DNA of 64,000 nucleotides, from NCBI RefSeq assembly GCF_018613605.1, contig NZ_JAGGPU010000016.1:111709-175708 (forward strand), written 5' to 3'. The stretch is from Pedobacter sp. ISL-64 (lineage in GTDB: Bacteria > Bacteroidota > Bacteroidia > Sphingobacteriales > Sphingobacteriaceae). The notes below the pieces were generated by a model. It worked only from the letters and a program-made list of their open reading frames with translations. It searched no databases and was not told where the DNA came from. Position numbers and translations under genes: made by a program. This document shows, in pieces, positions 27,341 through 35,626 of this stretch; within the stretch, counting starts at the first letter, position 1; every line of letters begins with the position of its first letter.

Positions 27341-28414
27341 ATGTTAGATAAATTAGAAGCTATAAAGCTGCGTTGGGAAGATGTGGAAGAATCGTTGAGC
27401 AATCCGGATGTAATTCAGGATATGAAACGTTTTGCGGCTTTAAATAAAGAATATAAAGACTTGGGCAAGATTGTAGACGAATATAAAATCTACAAAAATG
27501 TAATGAGTAATATTGATGCCAACAAAGAAATTTTAGCTACTGAGAAAGATGCTGAAATGCGTGAGATGGCAAAAGAAGAACTGGATATGCTTTTAAAGCA
27601 GCAGGAAGAAATGGAAAGCAATATCCGTTTGATGTTGATTCCTAAAGACCCTGAAGATGCTAAGAACGCGGTATTCGAGATTCGTGGTGGTACTGGTGGC
27701 GATGAAGCGGCTTTATTTGCTGGCGATTTATACCGCATGTATACCCGTTATTTCGAAACTAAGGGATGGAAAGTAGAAACTGTTGATGTAACTGAAGGTA
27801 CAGCCGGTGGTTATAAAGAGGTGATCTTAAAAGTGAGTGGCGATGATGTGTATGGTCAGTTAAAATACGAAAGTGGCGTGCACCGTGTGCAACGTGTACC
27901 TGATACCGAAACTCAAGGGCGTGTACATACTTCGGCGGCATCTGTAGCTGTTTTGCCAGAAGCTGAAGAAATTGATCTGTACATTAACCCAGCAGATATC
28001 GAACTGCAAACTTCGCGTTCAGGCGGTGCCGGTGGACAGAACGTAAATAAAGTGGAAACCAAGGTGCAGTTAACGCACAAGCCATCGGGTTTGGTGGTGG
28101 TATGCCAGCAAGAGCGATCGCAATTGGGTAACCGTGTTATTGCGATGGAGATGTTGCGTAGCAAGCTTTACGATATCGAATTACAGAAAAAGAATGGTGA
28201 TATTGCCGCTAAACGTAAAACAATGGTATCCACAGGAGATCGTTCGGCAAAGATCAGAACATATAATTATCCACAGGGACGGGTTACCGAACACCGTATC
28301 GGATTAACGATGTATAACCTTCCATCGATCATGGATGGCGATATTCAGGAGATTATTAGTGCCCTTCAGTTTGCTGAAAATGCAGAAAAGATGCAGGAAG
28401 GTGCTGTAGGATAG
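27341..28414 (+). CDS. prfA: Peptide chain release factor 1
   Basis: Protein of 357 residues, typical for RF1. The catalytic GGQ is at 231-233 (SGGAGGQNVNKVET). The stop-codon recognition tripeptide has the RF1 form P-x-T (Pro187-Asp188-Thr189 in VHRVQRVPDTETQGRVHTSA), not the SPF of RF2; Asp at the middle position is less common than Ala or Val. It ends translation at UAA and UAG by hydrolysing peptidyl-tRNA on the ribosome. Tandem tRNA-Asp genes follow. Confidence 0.98.
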   Translation: MLDKLEAIKLRWEDVEESLSNPDVIQDMKRFAALNKEYKDLGKIVDEYKIYKNVMSNIDANKEILATEKDAEMREMAKEELDMLLKQQEEMESNIRLMLIPKDPEDAKNAVFEIRGGTGGDEAALFAGDLYRMYTRYFETKGWKVETVDVTEGTAGGYKEVILKVSGDDVYGQLKYESGVHRVQRVPDTETQGRVHTSAASVAVLPEAEEIDLYINPADIELQTSRSGGAGGQNVNKVETKVQLTHKPSGLVVVCQQERSQLGNRVIAMEMLRSKLYDIELQKKNGDIAAKRKTMVSTGDRSAKIRTYNYPQGRVTEHRIGLTMYNLPSIMDGDIQEIISALQFAENAEKMQEGAVG

Positions 28415-28440
28415 GGAGTTATATATTTTTTAAAAAAAAG

Positions 28441-28471
28441 TTTGCGAATTAAGATATAGTCTCTATATTTG
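28441..28471 (+). promoter_or_regulatory. Promoter of tRNA-Asp copy 1
   Basis: TTTG (28441-28444) and TATATTTG (28464-28471) are separated by 19 bases, a good match to the Bacteroidota -33/-7 promoter. The tRNA begins 46 bases later. The leader phrase GAGGTTCGAACTTTAAAG is repeated before copy 2. Confidence 0.7.
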
Positions 28472-28517
28472 CAAACTCGAAAGAGACAAGAGGTTCGAAC
28501 TTTAAAGAAGAACAAAA

Positions 28518-28591
28518 GGAGTGGTAGTTCAGCTGGTTAGAATGCCTGCCTGTCACGCAGGAGGTCGCGGGTTCGAGTCCCGTCCATTCCG
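28518..28591 (+). tRNA. tRNA-Asp (GTC), copy 1
   Basis: A 74-base cloverleaf: acceptor GGAGTGG pairs with CCATTCC, D-arm AGTTCAGCTGGTTAGAAT, anticodon arm GCCTGCCTGTCACGCAGG with anticodon GTC, T-arm CGCGGGTTCGAGTCCCGT, discriminator G. CCA is not encoded. The acceptor stem contains a G-T pair. Identical in sequence to copy 2. Confidence 0.97.
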
Positions 28592-28596
28592 CAATA

Positions 28597-28630
28597 AAAG
28601 CCTTAACTTGAAAAAAGTTGAGGCTTTTTT
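28597..28630 (+). terminator. Terminator of tRNA-Asp copy 1
   Basis: AAGCCTTAACTT pairs with AAGTTGAGGCTT followed by T tract. A diverged copy of this terminator, with the tRNA 3' end, occurs at 47477-47526. Confidence 0.85.
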
Positions 28631-28735
28631 GTTTAATAACCTTTTCAAATTAAATTATTTAGAATGAGGGTCAGGTGGTTACGTAATTATAGCTAAAAAT
28701 GTTGCCTGAAATAGTAATAAACAGAATATAGTATC

Positions 28736-28743
28736 TATATTTG
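28736..28743 (+). promoter_or_regulatory. Bacteroidota -7 box of tRNA-Asp copy 2
   Basis: TATATTTG in the same local context (ATCTATATTTGCA) as the copy 1 promoter, 45 bases before the tRNA. The -33 element is not conserved. Confidence 0.6.
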
Positions 28744-28787
28744 CATTCCCGAAAGGGGAAGAGGTTCGAACTTTAAAGCGGACAAAA

Positions 28788-28861
28788 GGAGTGGTAGTTC
28801 AGCTGGTTAGAATGCCTGCCTGTCACGCAGGAGGTCGCGGGTTCGAGTCCCGTCCATTCCG
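28788..28861 (+). tRNA. tRNA-Asp (GTC), copy 2
   Basis: Same 74 bases as copy 1, 270 bases downstream. The upstream leader is also duplicated while the 3' flanks differ, so the pair arose by tandem duplication or by insertion at the tRNA 3' end. The bases that follow are found again at 37046. Confidence 0.97.
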
Positions 28862-28938
28862 CGAAAATAGTTTTAAATTTAACTAAAAGCCTGTAAATTA
28901 AATGTTTACAGGCTTTTTCGTTTTCTGGAAACTCCAAA
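28859..28938. repeat. tRNA-Asp copy 2 3' flank, left copy of an exact 80-bp direct repeat
   Basis: From the last three tRNA bases onward, 80 bases are identical to 37046-37125; weaker similarity (a block TGGATCAATACCAAAAGTTG) continues to about 28996 and 37175. The repeat includes the terminator hairpin. Confidence 0.9.
28885..28918 (+). terminator. Terminator of tRNA-Asp copy 2
   Basis: AAAAGCCTGTAAA pairs with TTTACAGGCTTTTT around the loop TTAAATG. Present again, identical, at 37071-37104. Confidence 0.85.
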
Positions 28939-29440
28939 TTATTCATTTTTTCGCAAGAAAAAGGATTTGTATGGATCAATACCAAAAGTTGTGGATCAAG
29001 CGTAAATTTGGGAGCTAATATTAATTTGGAGCGCAATGGCTTGCTACGAACAATGGCATTCCCTCCATACACTCCAATCTTTTGGAAACTCGATCTATAC
29101 TGCTCATGAACCGCAAGCCAAAAGGATTTCGCTGCTGTAGGGGCTATTGATCTGGGGTTGTACAGAAGAAGTCCGAAAGACCGAAAATCCGGAGTCAGGA
29201 TGTTAAGAAGAAAATGAACTAAACCTTGAACCAATTTTCAGGCGGAAATCCAGCCAAAAACCACTGTCTTTGTTATTTAAACCTGACTGAAACGAGCACG
29301 AAGCGCAGCGGAGTAAAGTGGAAGGCGGGACTACAGTAGCCAAGCACTACTAGCGCTGTTTTCCTATTCCCAATCCACAAATACCTCATCCACAACTTTT
29401 TTGCTTGATCCGTTAATTGTGTCTTTATAATGGTTCCGCT
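28939..29440. other. Non-coding stretch with a fragment of the 255-bp repeat family
   Basis: No credible gene. Around 29278-29340 a phrase AAACCTGACTGAAACGAGCACG...GAAGCGCAGCGGAG...GGCGGGACTAC resembles the right end of the 26614/26936 elements. The rest is unassigned sequence at the start of the accessory region. Confidence 0.5.
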
Positions 29441-30322
29441 TTATTGGAATTTGGCTAAATGTTTAAGAAGGGCATGGAAATAACGCTCTGGGGCATCTGG
29501 ATGATAAGAAAGATACAGGAATGGCTCTACCAGTTCAATCTCCATTAACATAAAGTTACCATCAACCATTAAACCATCAACCCGTGTGTAGAGGGCATCC
29601 TTTGCAAACTTCGAAACATACAAAGCAGCATTGTCAATATATTGTTGGTCTGGTGATGCAATTTCTATTGTTCCACCAAAGATTTGTTGCACCCTAAAGT
29701 CGCCGGTTTTTGGCTTCTTTATTATGGTGTGACTATACTTGCCATCGAAAAAGATAAAAGACCATTCACCCTCCTGGATTTGTGGCATTAGTGGCTGAAC
29801 GATAAAATCACCTTCTGACACAAGCGCTAAAACACGATCTTTATCTTCAATGTCCGAGTTCTTATCCAGAACAATTGTATTTCTTGAACCACCACTTACA
29901 CAAGGTTTTATGATTATTTTATCAGACCCCAATTTTTCAAATAATGGTATCAGCGCCTCATTCCAGCCCTGCTCAAGAAATATGGATGGTATGATATCAA
30001 AACCAGATGCTGCAATCTCTACTAGGTAATGCTTGTCCATATTCCACCTGACAGTCTGATAGTCATTCAGCAGCTTGATATTTAAAGATTCAATCTTTTC
30101 AAGCCAAAGCTTAAACTGTTCGAATTTCTGATGATAGTCCCAGGGAGTTTTCAATAGGGCCACATCGTATTTCTCCCAATCAACAAGGGGATCGTCCCAT
30201 ATCTCTGAGGATATATCCAAGCCTTTGTTTTCCAAAAATGGCAGCAAATCTTCATTTTCATTAAAGCCATTTGCTGATGAATATTTAAGCGCTCCGTTAT
30301 AAGTTATATATGCTATTTTCAT
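29441..30322 (-). CDS. ATP-grasp family protein (RimK/glutathione-synthetase-like)
   Basis: Protein of 293 residues, cytoplasmic. The fold is that of ATP-grasp ligases: N-terminal pre-ATP-grasp part (WDDPLVDWEKYDVALLKTPWDY), then IIIKPCVSGGSRNT (ATP-binding lysine and glycine-rich loop), FIVQPLMPQIQEGEWSFIFFDGKYSHTI, and MLMEIELVEPFLYL with Mg-binding Glu residues. Similar stand-alone proteins are annotated as ATP-grasp or glutathione-synthetase-like, with substrates unknown. It is the last gene of the minus-strand redox operon, 45 bases after the YqiG-like oxidoreductase, so it may make or modify a small thiol or peptide; that link is inference. Confidence 0.85.
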   Translation of the reverse strand: MKIAYITYNGALKYSSANGFNENEDLLPFLENKGLDISSEIWDDPLVDWEKYDVALLKTPWDYHQKFEQFKLWLEKIESLNIKLLNDYQTVRWNMDKHYLVEIAASGFDIIPSIFLEQGWNEALIPLFEKLGSDKIIIKPCVSGGSRNTIVLDKNSDIEDKDRVLALVSEGDFIVQPLMPQIQEGEWSFIFFDGKYSHTIIKKPKTGDFRVQQIFGGTIEIASPDQQYIDNAALYVSKFAKDALYTRVDGLMVDGNFMLMEIELVEPFLYLSYHPDAPERYFHALLKHLAKFQ

Positions 30323-30367
30323 TGGTGATTAAATTAATATCGTTAACCTAAGCTTTTTTACTGCAAC

Positions 30368-31471
30368 CTAAGCAACTTTCTTTTTGGCTAACTTGTCCTC
30401 TTTGTCTTCCACTGTATCAAGTTTAAGAATTGAAGTTATTTTTTCTTCTTCTCCATTTTCAACTAACTCTACCCAATTCGGATTAACGATCAAAGTTCTG
30501 CCAATTGCCACCATCGATACACCATAACCTACAACCTGATCAGCCATTGCAGGTGTTGTAACACCTCCGGCAACAAGAACAGGAACCCTGTTATTAACAT
30601 AATTGTTAAGTACAACTGATATTGGCTCATCTGAAAATTCTGAATCAATCGGTTTTTGATTGACAGCATCCAATAAAGAGAAATGCAAATAATCTATTTT
30701 TTCCTCAATCAACTTATCCATTAGCATGAATGTTTCTGGAAGTCCGTAGCTCTGCCGAGGCATTTCTTCAGGTGAAATTCTGTAACCTATCACAAAAGGA
30801 CGATCGGCATATTTTGAAACAATATTTTTAACTTCTTTTAAAATTTCCAGGCTCAGTCGCAAACGATTTTCAAGAGAACCTCCCCACTGGTCGTTTCTTA
30901 TATTGAAAAATGGAGATATAAAATTCTGAAGCAAAAACCCATGTGCGCCATGAATTTCAACGCCATCAAAACCGGCTTCAATTGCTCTTCTGGTGGTATC
31001 ACCAAATGCTTTGATGATTTCCAGAATTTCATTTGCACTTAATTCTTTGGGAAGATTTTCTTTTTCAAAAAGCACTATTGGTCCGCTTGGAACTGCACTT
31101 GCACTTACCACTTCGCCATTTGGAATAAGGCAAGGAATAGCTTTGTTACCTGCGTGAAACATCTGTAAAATTGCCGGTGCTCCACCACTTTTGGCGGCAT
31201 TCGCCAACTTCTTCAAACTTGGAAGAAATGTATCGTCATACCCTGCAAATTCGTGAGTAAAACCTATGCCATTTGCTGTAACATGTGTACATCCAGTGAT
31301 TACCAATCCTACACCATTTACTCTTTTGCGATAATATTCGACTTCTTCATCAGATATAGTAAAGTCGTCATTAGATGCCCAGGTGGTCATGGGCGACATT
31401 ACAATTCTGTTTTTCAAAGTAATACCGTTCCCCAATAATAAGGGAACAAATAGATTATTGTATTTATTCAT
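30368..31471 (-). CDS. Old yellow enzyme family NADH:flavin oxidoreductase (YqiG-like)
   Basis: Protein of 367 residues, a single FMN-binding TIM barrel. Recognisable blocks: LKNRIVMSPMTTWASNDD, AILQMFHAGNKAI, GVEIHGAHGFLLQNFISPFFN (substrate-binding His-x-x-His), RNDQWGGSLENRLRL and the phosphate-binding VAIGRTLIVNPNW. It reduces activated C=C bonds of electrophiles with NAD(P)H. It belongs to the subgroup with SPMTTWAS at the N-terminus, different from the NamA-like paralogue two genes upstream, so the two enzymes are not recent duplicates. Confidence 0.92.
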   Translation of the reverse strand: MNKYNNLFVPLLLGNGITLKNRIVMSPMTTWASNDDFTISDEEVEYYRKRVNGVGLVITGCTHVTANGIGFTHEFAGYDDTFLPSLKKLANAAKSGGAPAILQMFHAGNKAIPCLIPNGEVVSASAVPSGPIVLFEKENLPKELSANEILEIIKAFGDTTRRAIEAGFDGVEIHGAHGFLLQNFISPFFNIRNDQWGGSLENRLRLSLEILKEVKNIVSKYADRPFVIGYRISPEEMPRQSYGLPETFMLMDKLIEEKIDYLHFSLLDAVNQKPIDSEFSDEPISVVLNNYVNNRVPVLVAGGVTTPAMADQVVGYGVSMVAIGRTLIVNPNWVELVENGEEEKITSILKLDTVEDKEDKLAKKKVA

Positions 31472-31499
31472 TACGTAAAAATTATTCTGTTTTTAATTA

Positions 31500-32243
31500 C
31501 TACCAGTCTTGTGTAGTTGGACTGATCACTATGTCATTCACGTTAACATTATCCGGCTGGCTAAATGCAAACAGCACTGCGTTGGCAATATCATCTGATT
31601 CGATAGCTTGTTTATTTAATTGAACTGCAATTTCTGCTCCTTCTTTGTTGGTAACTTTATCTGCCCATCCCGTGTTGATGACTCCTGGGCTGATCAGGCT
31701 TATCTTGATGCCTTTATGAACAGAGACTTCTTTTCTCAAACTTTCAGTTATTGCCCGCACAAAAAATTTGGTTCCGTGATAAATTCCGGCACCCACATCA
31801 ATGTTGATTCCTGCCACAGATCCCATATTGAGAATATGACCTGATTTTTGCTCCAGTAATTTAGGAAGTACTGCTGCAATGGCATTTAAATACCCTTTGA
31901 TATTTGTATCGATCATCGCATTCCATTCATCCACCGCAACATCTTTCCATTGTGAAAAAAGCATCAGGCCGGCATTGTTTACCAGGTTATCTATCCTTCC
32001 ATATTTCTCGATAGCAAACTCCACCATAGCTTTCATTTGCTCAATGTCTGTAACGTCTGCAACAAAAAGCTCTGCTTTTCCACCTTCATCCTCAACCTGT
32101 TGTTTAACTTTTTCTATTTTATCATCAGCTCTGGATACCAAAATAACTCTGCTTCCTTCCTTAGCCAGTCTTAATGCTGTTGCTGCACCAATTCCGGAAG
32201 ATGCTCCGGTAATAATCGTTACAGATTCATTTAATTTTTTCAT
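31500..32243 (-). CDS. Short-chain dehydrogenase/reductase
   Basis: Protein of 247 residues, classical SDR. NAD(P)-binding TGASSGIG at 12-19, NNAG (LVNNAGLML), catalytic Ser in NMGSVAG, and Tyr/Lys in IYHGTKFF. It oxidises or reduces a hydroxyl/carbonyl of an unknown substrate. The ATG at 32243 gives the normal SDR start; a TTG seven codons earlier is less likely. It lies 28 bases before the YqiG-like gene and 39 after the ABM gene in the same operon. Confidence 0.92.
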   Translation of the reverse strand: MKKLNESVTIITGASSGIGAATALRLAKEGSRVILVSRADDKIEKVKQQVEDEGGKAELFVADVTDIEQMKAMVEFAIEKYGRIDNLVNNAGLMLFSQWKDVAVDEWNAMIDTNIKGYLNAIAAVLPKLLEQKSGHILNMGSVAGINIDVGAGIYHGTKFFVRAITESLRKEVSVHKGIKISLISPGVINTGWADKVTNKEGAEIAVQLNKQAIESDDIANAVLFAFSQPDNVNVNDIVISPTTQDW

Positions 32244-32282
32244 ATTTCTAAATTTTATAAACAATAAAAACGCTGCTCAGAA

Positions 32283-32561
32283 TCATTTGGATCGATAAAT
32301 GATTGGTTGCCCTTGTAATTTGTCGAAAGCTGCAAAAAACTCTTTTGAGTAAGTTTGTTCATTATGATGACTTAACCCATCCAGACTTTGCCATTTTTCA
32401 TTTAGAATAAAGATGTTTTCATCATCAATGCTCTGGTGAACATCATATTCAATGCAGGCATCTTCTTTCCTGGATAATTCCGGAAGACTATATAAAAGGT
32501 TCCTGATTTCTTGCTGATGCTCAGGCTTTGCTTTTACAACAACAGTTAAATAAATACTCAT
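32283..32561 (-). CDS. Antibiotic biosynthesis monooxygenase (ABM) domain protein
   Basis: Protein of 92 residues, the single-domain ferredoxin-like ABM fold: MSIYLTVVVKAKPEHQQEIRNLL, CIEYDVHQSIDDENIFILNEKWQSLDGLSHHNEQTYSKEFF. Members are cofactor-free oxygenases acting on quinol-like or polyketide substrates, or small binding proteins (YgiN type, quinol monooxygenase). Its position between two flavin oxidoreductases and an SDR fits a quinone or aromatic-reduction role. Confidence 0.88.
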   Translation of the reverse strand: MSIYLTVVVKAKPEHQQEIRNLLYSLPELSRKEDACIEYDVHQSIDDENIFILNEKWQSLDGLSHHNEQTYSKEFFAAFDKLQGQPIIYRSK

Positions 32562-32579
32562 AAAATTTGTCTCTTAATA

Positions 32580-33650
32580 TTAAAATGCGAGTTCATAAGG
32601 TTTGGGTACAGGGATTTCCGAACGAAGCTGTTTTGCTGCCTCTAAAGGGAAATAAGGGTTTCTCAAAAGTTCACGGCCTATAAAAATAAGGTCGGCATCT
32701 CTATTGGTCAAGATCGTTTCGGCCTGGTGTGCATTGGTAATCATACCTACTGTTCCAACCAATATTTGATCTTTAATTTCGCGTTTGATTGTGCTTGCAA
32801 ATGGCAATTGATAGCCTGAACCGACTGTAATTTTTGCATCTGGAACCGTACCACCTGAAGAAACGTCAACAATGTCAATTCCCTTCTCAGATAATTTTCT
32901 GCTCAACCACAATGAGTCCTCAATGTTCCATCCTTCTTCAATCCAGTCTGTTGCCGAAATACGTACAGCAATTGGAAGTTCCGAAGGCCATACTGCTTTT
33001 ACTCTGTCAATAATTTCAAATAAGAACCTTGCTCTGTTTTCTATACTTCCCCCGTAGTGATCGGTTCTTTTATTTGGGATAGGAGATAAAAATTCATTGA
33101 TCAGATAACCGTGTGCACTGTGGATTTCAATCAGTTTAAACCCAGCCTTTAAAGCTCTAACTGCAGCATCTACAAACGCTTGTTGAATATCTTCAATATC
33201 TTGTAAGGTCATCTCGCGGGGTATTTGCATTTCTGGTGAAAATGCAATTGCAGATGGCGCGATCACTTCCCATCCATTTTCTTCATTGGGCATCAAAGGG
33301 TGACTTTCACGGCCTGAGGCCCAGGTACTTCCTTTTCTACCTGCGTGAGCCAATTGAATAGCAGGAACACTTCCGGCGCTTTTGATAAAAGATGTAATCT
33401 TAGTTAGCATTTCGATGTGTTCGTCTTTCCAGATCCCCAGATCTCCGAGGCCAATACGTCCATCTGCACGAACTGAGGTTGCTTCCAGCATCACTGTACC
33501 TGCTCCTCCCATTGCTCTGGAACCATAATGAACGAGGTGCCAATCAATTGCAGATCCATCCTCAGCCATGTACATACACATTGGAGAAGTAATGATTCTG
33601 TTTCTAAATGTGACTGATTTGACAGTTAATGGACTGAATAATTTTGACAT
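32580..33650 (-). CDS. NADPH dehydrogenase, YqjM/NamA-like old yellow enzyme
   Basis: Protein of 356 residues, length and motifs of YqjM: TFRNRIITSPMCMYMAEDG with the redox-tuning Cys25, IQLAHAGRKGST, LIEIHSAHGYLINEFLSPIPNKRTDHYGGSIENR, and ADLIFIGRELLRNPYFPLEAAKQL. The C-terminal PYE motif region of YqjM is seen as KPYELAF. It reduces alpha,beta-unsaturated carbonyls, nitro compounds and other xenobiotics with NADPH. ATG 33650 matches the family start; a TTG-extended form starting 13 codons earlier is not supported. Confidence 0.93.
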   Translation of the reverse strand: MSKLFSPLTVKSVTFRNRIITSPMCMYMAEDGSAIDWHLVHYGSRAMGGAGTVMLEATSVRADGRIGLGDLGIWKDEHIEMLTKITSFIKSAGSVPAIQLAHAGRKGSTWASGRESHPLMPNEENGWEVIAPSAIAFSPEMQIPREMTLQDIEDIQQAFVDAAVRALKAGFKLIEIHSAHGYLINEFLSPIPNKRTDHYGGSIENRARFLFEIIDRVKAVWPSELPIAVRISATDWIEEGWNIEDSLWLSRKLSEKGIDIVDVSSGGTVPDAKITVGSGYQLPFASTIKREIKDQILVGTVGMITNAHQAETILTNRDADLIFIGRELLRNPYFPLEAAKQLRSEIPVPKPYELAF

Positions 33651-33730
33651 TTTTATTTTTTTTAAAGCGCAGAGCTCCGCTGGAAGCAAAATATTGCTCC
33701 CAGTAAGAACTTCAACGTAAGAACTTTTGA

Positions 33731-34117
33731 TTATTTAGTGTACAGGTGAAATAGTTTTGCAACAACTTTCCATTCTCCTTTGATTTTGATCAATGAATGG
33801 TAATCGGTGAAATCTTCATCCGCAGCATCGTGTTCCATTTCAACGCGAACAATTGCTGTAGTAGGTGTTTTGTGTAAAACCGTCAGATTGGTTTTGATGT
33901 TTGGTGCTGCGCCAAATTTCTCAACGTAGGTGTAAAGATTATCTATACTGCCTTGTGATAGGTCATCGCCTAAATGACCATACATAATGGCATCCTGATG
34001 AAATGTTTTTTTCAGATCTTCTACATTTCCTGTTTTCAGTCCCTGGACATATCCTTCCATTGCTGCCAAGACATCTTCATAATCTTGAACCGTGTTGATG
34101 TTTTGATTTGCTGACAT
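33731..34117 (-). CDS. NTF2-like protein, lumazine-binding-like family
   Basis: Protein of 128 residues with the cone-shaped NTF2/SnoaL fold pattern: an N-terminal helix with DYEDVLAAMEGYVQGLKTGNVEDLKKTFHQDAIMYG and C-terminal strands ending GEWKVVAKLFHLYTK, as in the putative lumazine-binding (PF12893) family. No catalytic residues can be assigned. It sits 80 bases before the NamA-like gene and 5 bases after a paralogous NTF2-like gene, so the two are co-expressed. Confidence 0.82.
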   Translation of the reverse strand: MSANQNINTVQDYEDVLAAMEGYVQGLKTGNVEDLKKTFHQDAIMYGHLGDDLSQGSIDNLYTYVEKFGAAPNIKTNLTVLHKTPTTAIVRVEMEHDAADEDFTDYHSLIKIKGEWKVVAKLFHLYTK

Positions 34118-34122
34118 GATTT

Positions 34123-34683
34123 CTATTTTATTACCTGATAAATTTTACTAATGATTTTCCAATCGCTACCGTCTTTTACCAATGTAAACATGTCGGCATA
34201 TTTGTTAGGTCCAAATTGTGATTCGATTCTCACTATTGCAGCATCTCCTTCAACATCCAAAGTAATCAGTTTATAACTCGCTTCCATTGGCTCTGCTGCA
34301 GAAAATCCATCAAACAGTACCTGAATAGGAACACTTTTCAATTCTCCACTTTCTGACCATGACATTGTTGCAGTTGAGGCGAATGCTGCTTTCGCGATAT
34401 TTCCGTCTCCTTTTTTTCCCGCTTCAACATATAAATCTATTGCTTTAAGGATTCCATCCTTTTGTTCTTGATTGTTTTGCATAACTTCTTTTTTATTATT
34501 TTGATTATTACTATTTTGACACGAAATTAATAAGCTTCCAATTGTTAGCGCAGAGAATATCAGTACAGTTGGTATTGGGGAAAACAGTTTTCTCGCTATT
34601 TTTCTGCTGCTTTTTTGTGATCCATCAATATTCAATTCTGCTAAGCCCTGTACAGGACCTTTGGGTTCATGATTCTTTTTCAT
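34123..34683 (-). CDS. NTF2-like lipoprotein, paralogue of the next gene
   Basis: Protein of 186 residues. About 35 polar residues precede a hydrophobic segment (PTVLIFSALTIGSLLISC) with a lipobox-like LISC, so the protein is probably membrane anchored despite an unusually long N-terminus; an internal start is possible but no ATG lies close. Residues 75-186 form an NTF2-like domain similar to the downstream gene (VEAGKKGDGNIAKAAF..., DWKIISKIYQVIK). First gene of the seven-gene minus-strand redox operon. Confidence 0.75.
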   Translation of the reverse strand: MKKNHEPKGPVQGLAELNIDGSQKSSRKIARKLFSPIPTVLIFSALTIGSLLISCQNSNNQNNKKEVMQNNQEQKDGILKAIDLYVEAGKKGDGNIAKAAFASTATMSWSESGELKSVPIQVLFDGFSAAEPMEASYKLITLDVEGDAAIVRIESQFGPNKYADMFTLVKDGSDWKIISKIYQVIK

Positions 34684-34973
34684 AAATCGTTTTGTTTTAT
34701 TAATGTTTTCTAAATGAGCATAACATACTGATTATTAGCAGAACTATTAAGCTCTTTTTCTATAACAAAGGTACAATGATGAAAATTGGGTGTTTTTTCT
34801 AATTAGCTCAAATATTTTGACTAATTAGTCCTTTTTTAGTATGTAAAAGGATAGGAAGATTTATTGACTGATTATCAGTTTTAGATAACATTCAATGGAG
34901 AGATTGTTTATGCTTATTTCATACCATGATGGTGTACTATTCAGGTTAAGCATTAAAAATGTTTGGATATATA

Positions 34974-35607
34974 TTACCCCCTTGGAGTTATGGCTTCACT
35001 AATCGGAGTACCGCCGTCATGCATCAGAATTACCTTGCCAATTGTTGAGTTATTTGCCAATATCGCCACAAGTGTGTCTACAACATTGGCTATAGCGTTA
35101 GATCCAGGACTGGTAACATTTGTCTCTATTTTTCCAGTTCCCGGTTCTTCTTTAAGTGCGCCAGGCTGCAAAATGGTATAATCCAGGTTAGTCTGGGTAG
35201 TAAGGTAAAGGTCAGCATAGTGTTTAGCAATATTATAGTCTGTTAAATTGCTTAGGAAAGATTCTTTCCAATGCTGGTTGCAATGCGAAAACAGAGCTAA
35301 GCAATATATAGCGCTTAATTCTCGCCTTTTCTGCAGCTTGCATCGTTTTTATCGCTCCATGCAAGTCTACTTGTAATAGATTTTTTCCTCGTGAACCGGA
35401 AACAAAATAAACGGCATCAACTCCGTTCATACTTTTTGCAATAGTATCCACATCGCTTAATAAATCGATATACAAATGCTCAATGTTATCCGAATTATTT
35501 ATTGGTTCAGGATTCCGTGAGCCAGCAATAACCTGATGTCGAGCAGCCAATTTATTTACTAAAAGTGAGCCAACTCTACCATTCGCTCCGATCACTAATA
35601 TTTTCAT
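34974..35607 (-). pseudogene. Frameshifted NAD(P)-binding (NmrA/SDR-atypical) protein
   Basis: The 5' part encodes MKILVIGANGRVGSLLVNKL and continues to YILLSSVFALQP in one frame; from about 35280 downward the homologous sequence continues one frame over (HWKESF, then TDYNIAKHYADLYLTT, LDYTILQPGAL) to a stop at 34974. Joined, the two parts make a full atypical SDR of about 210 residues (YwnB/NmrA-like NAD(P)H-binding). A single-base indel near 35272-35285 explains the break. It follows the AraC gene by 19 bases and may have been its target. Confidence 0.82.
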
Positions 35608-35626
35608 AAGTTTATATTTTGATGAT

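Noticed and set aside
28773..29234. A 153-codon minus-strand open frame over the second tRNA-Asp
   Set aside because: Its C-terminal part is the tRNA-Asp gene read backwards (GLEPATSCVTGRHSNQL), a known spurious product. The rest shows no family and overlaps a terminator and repeat.
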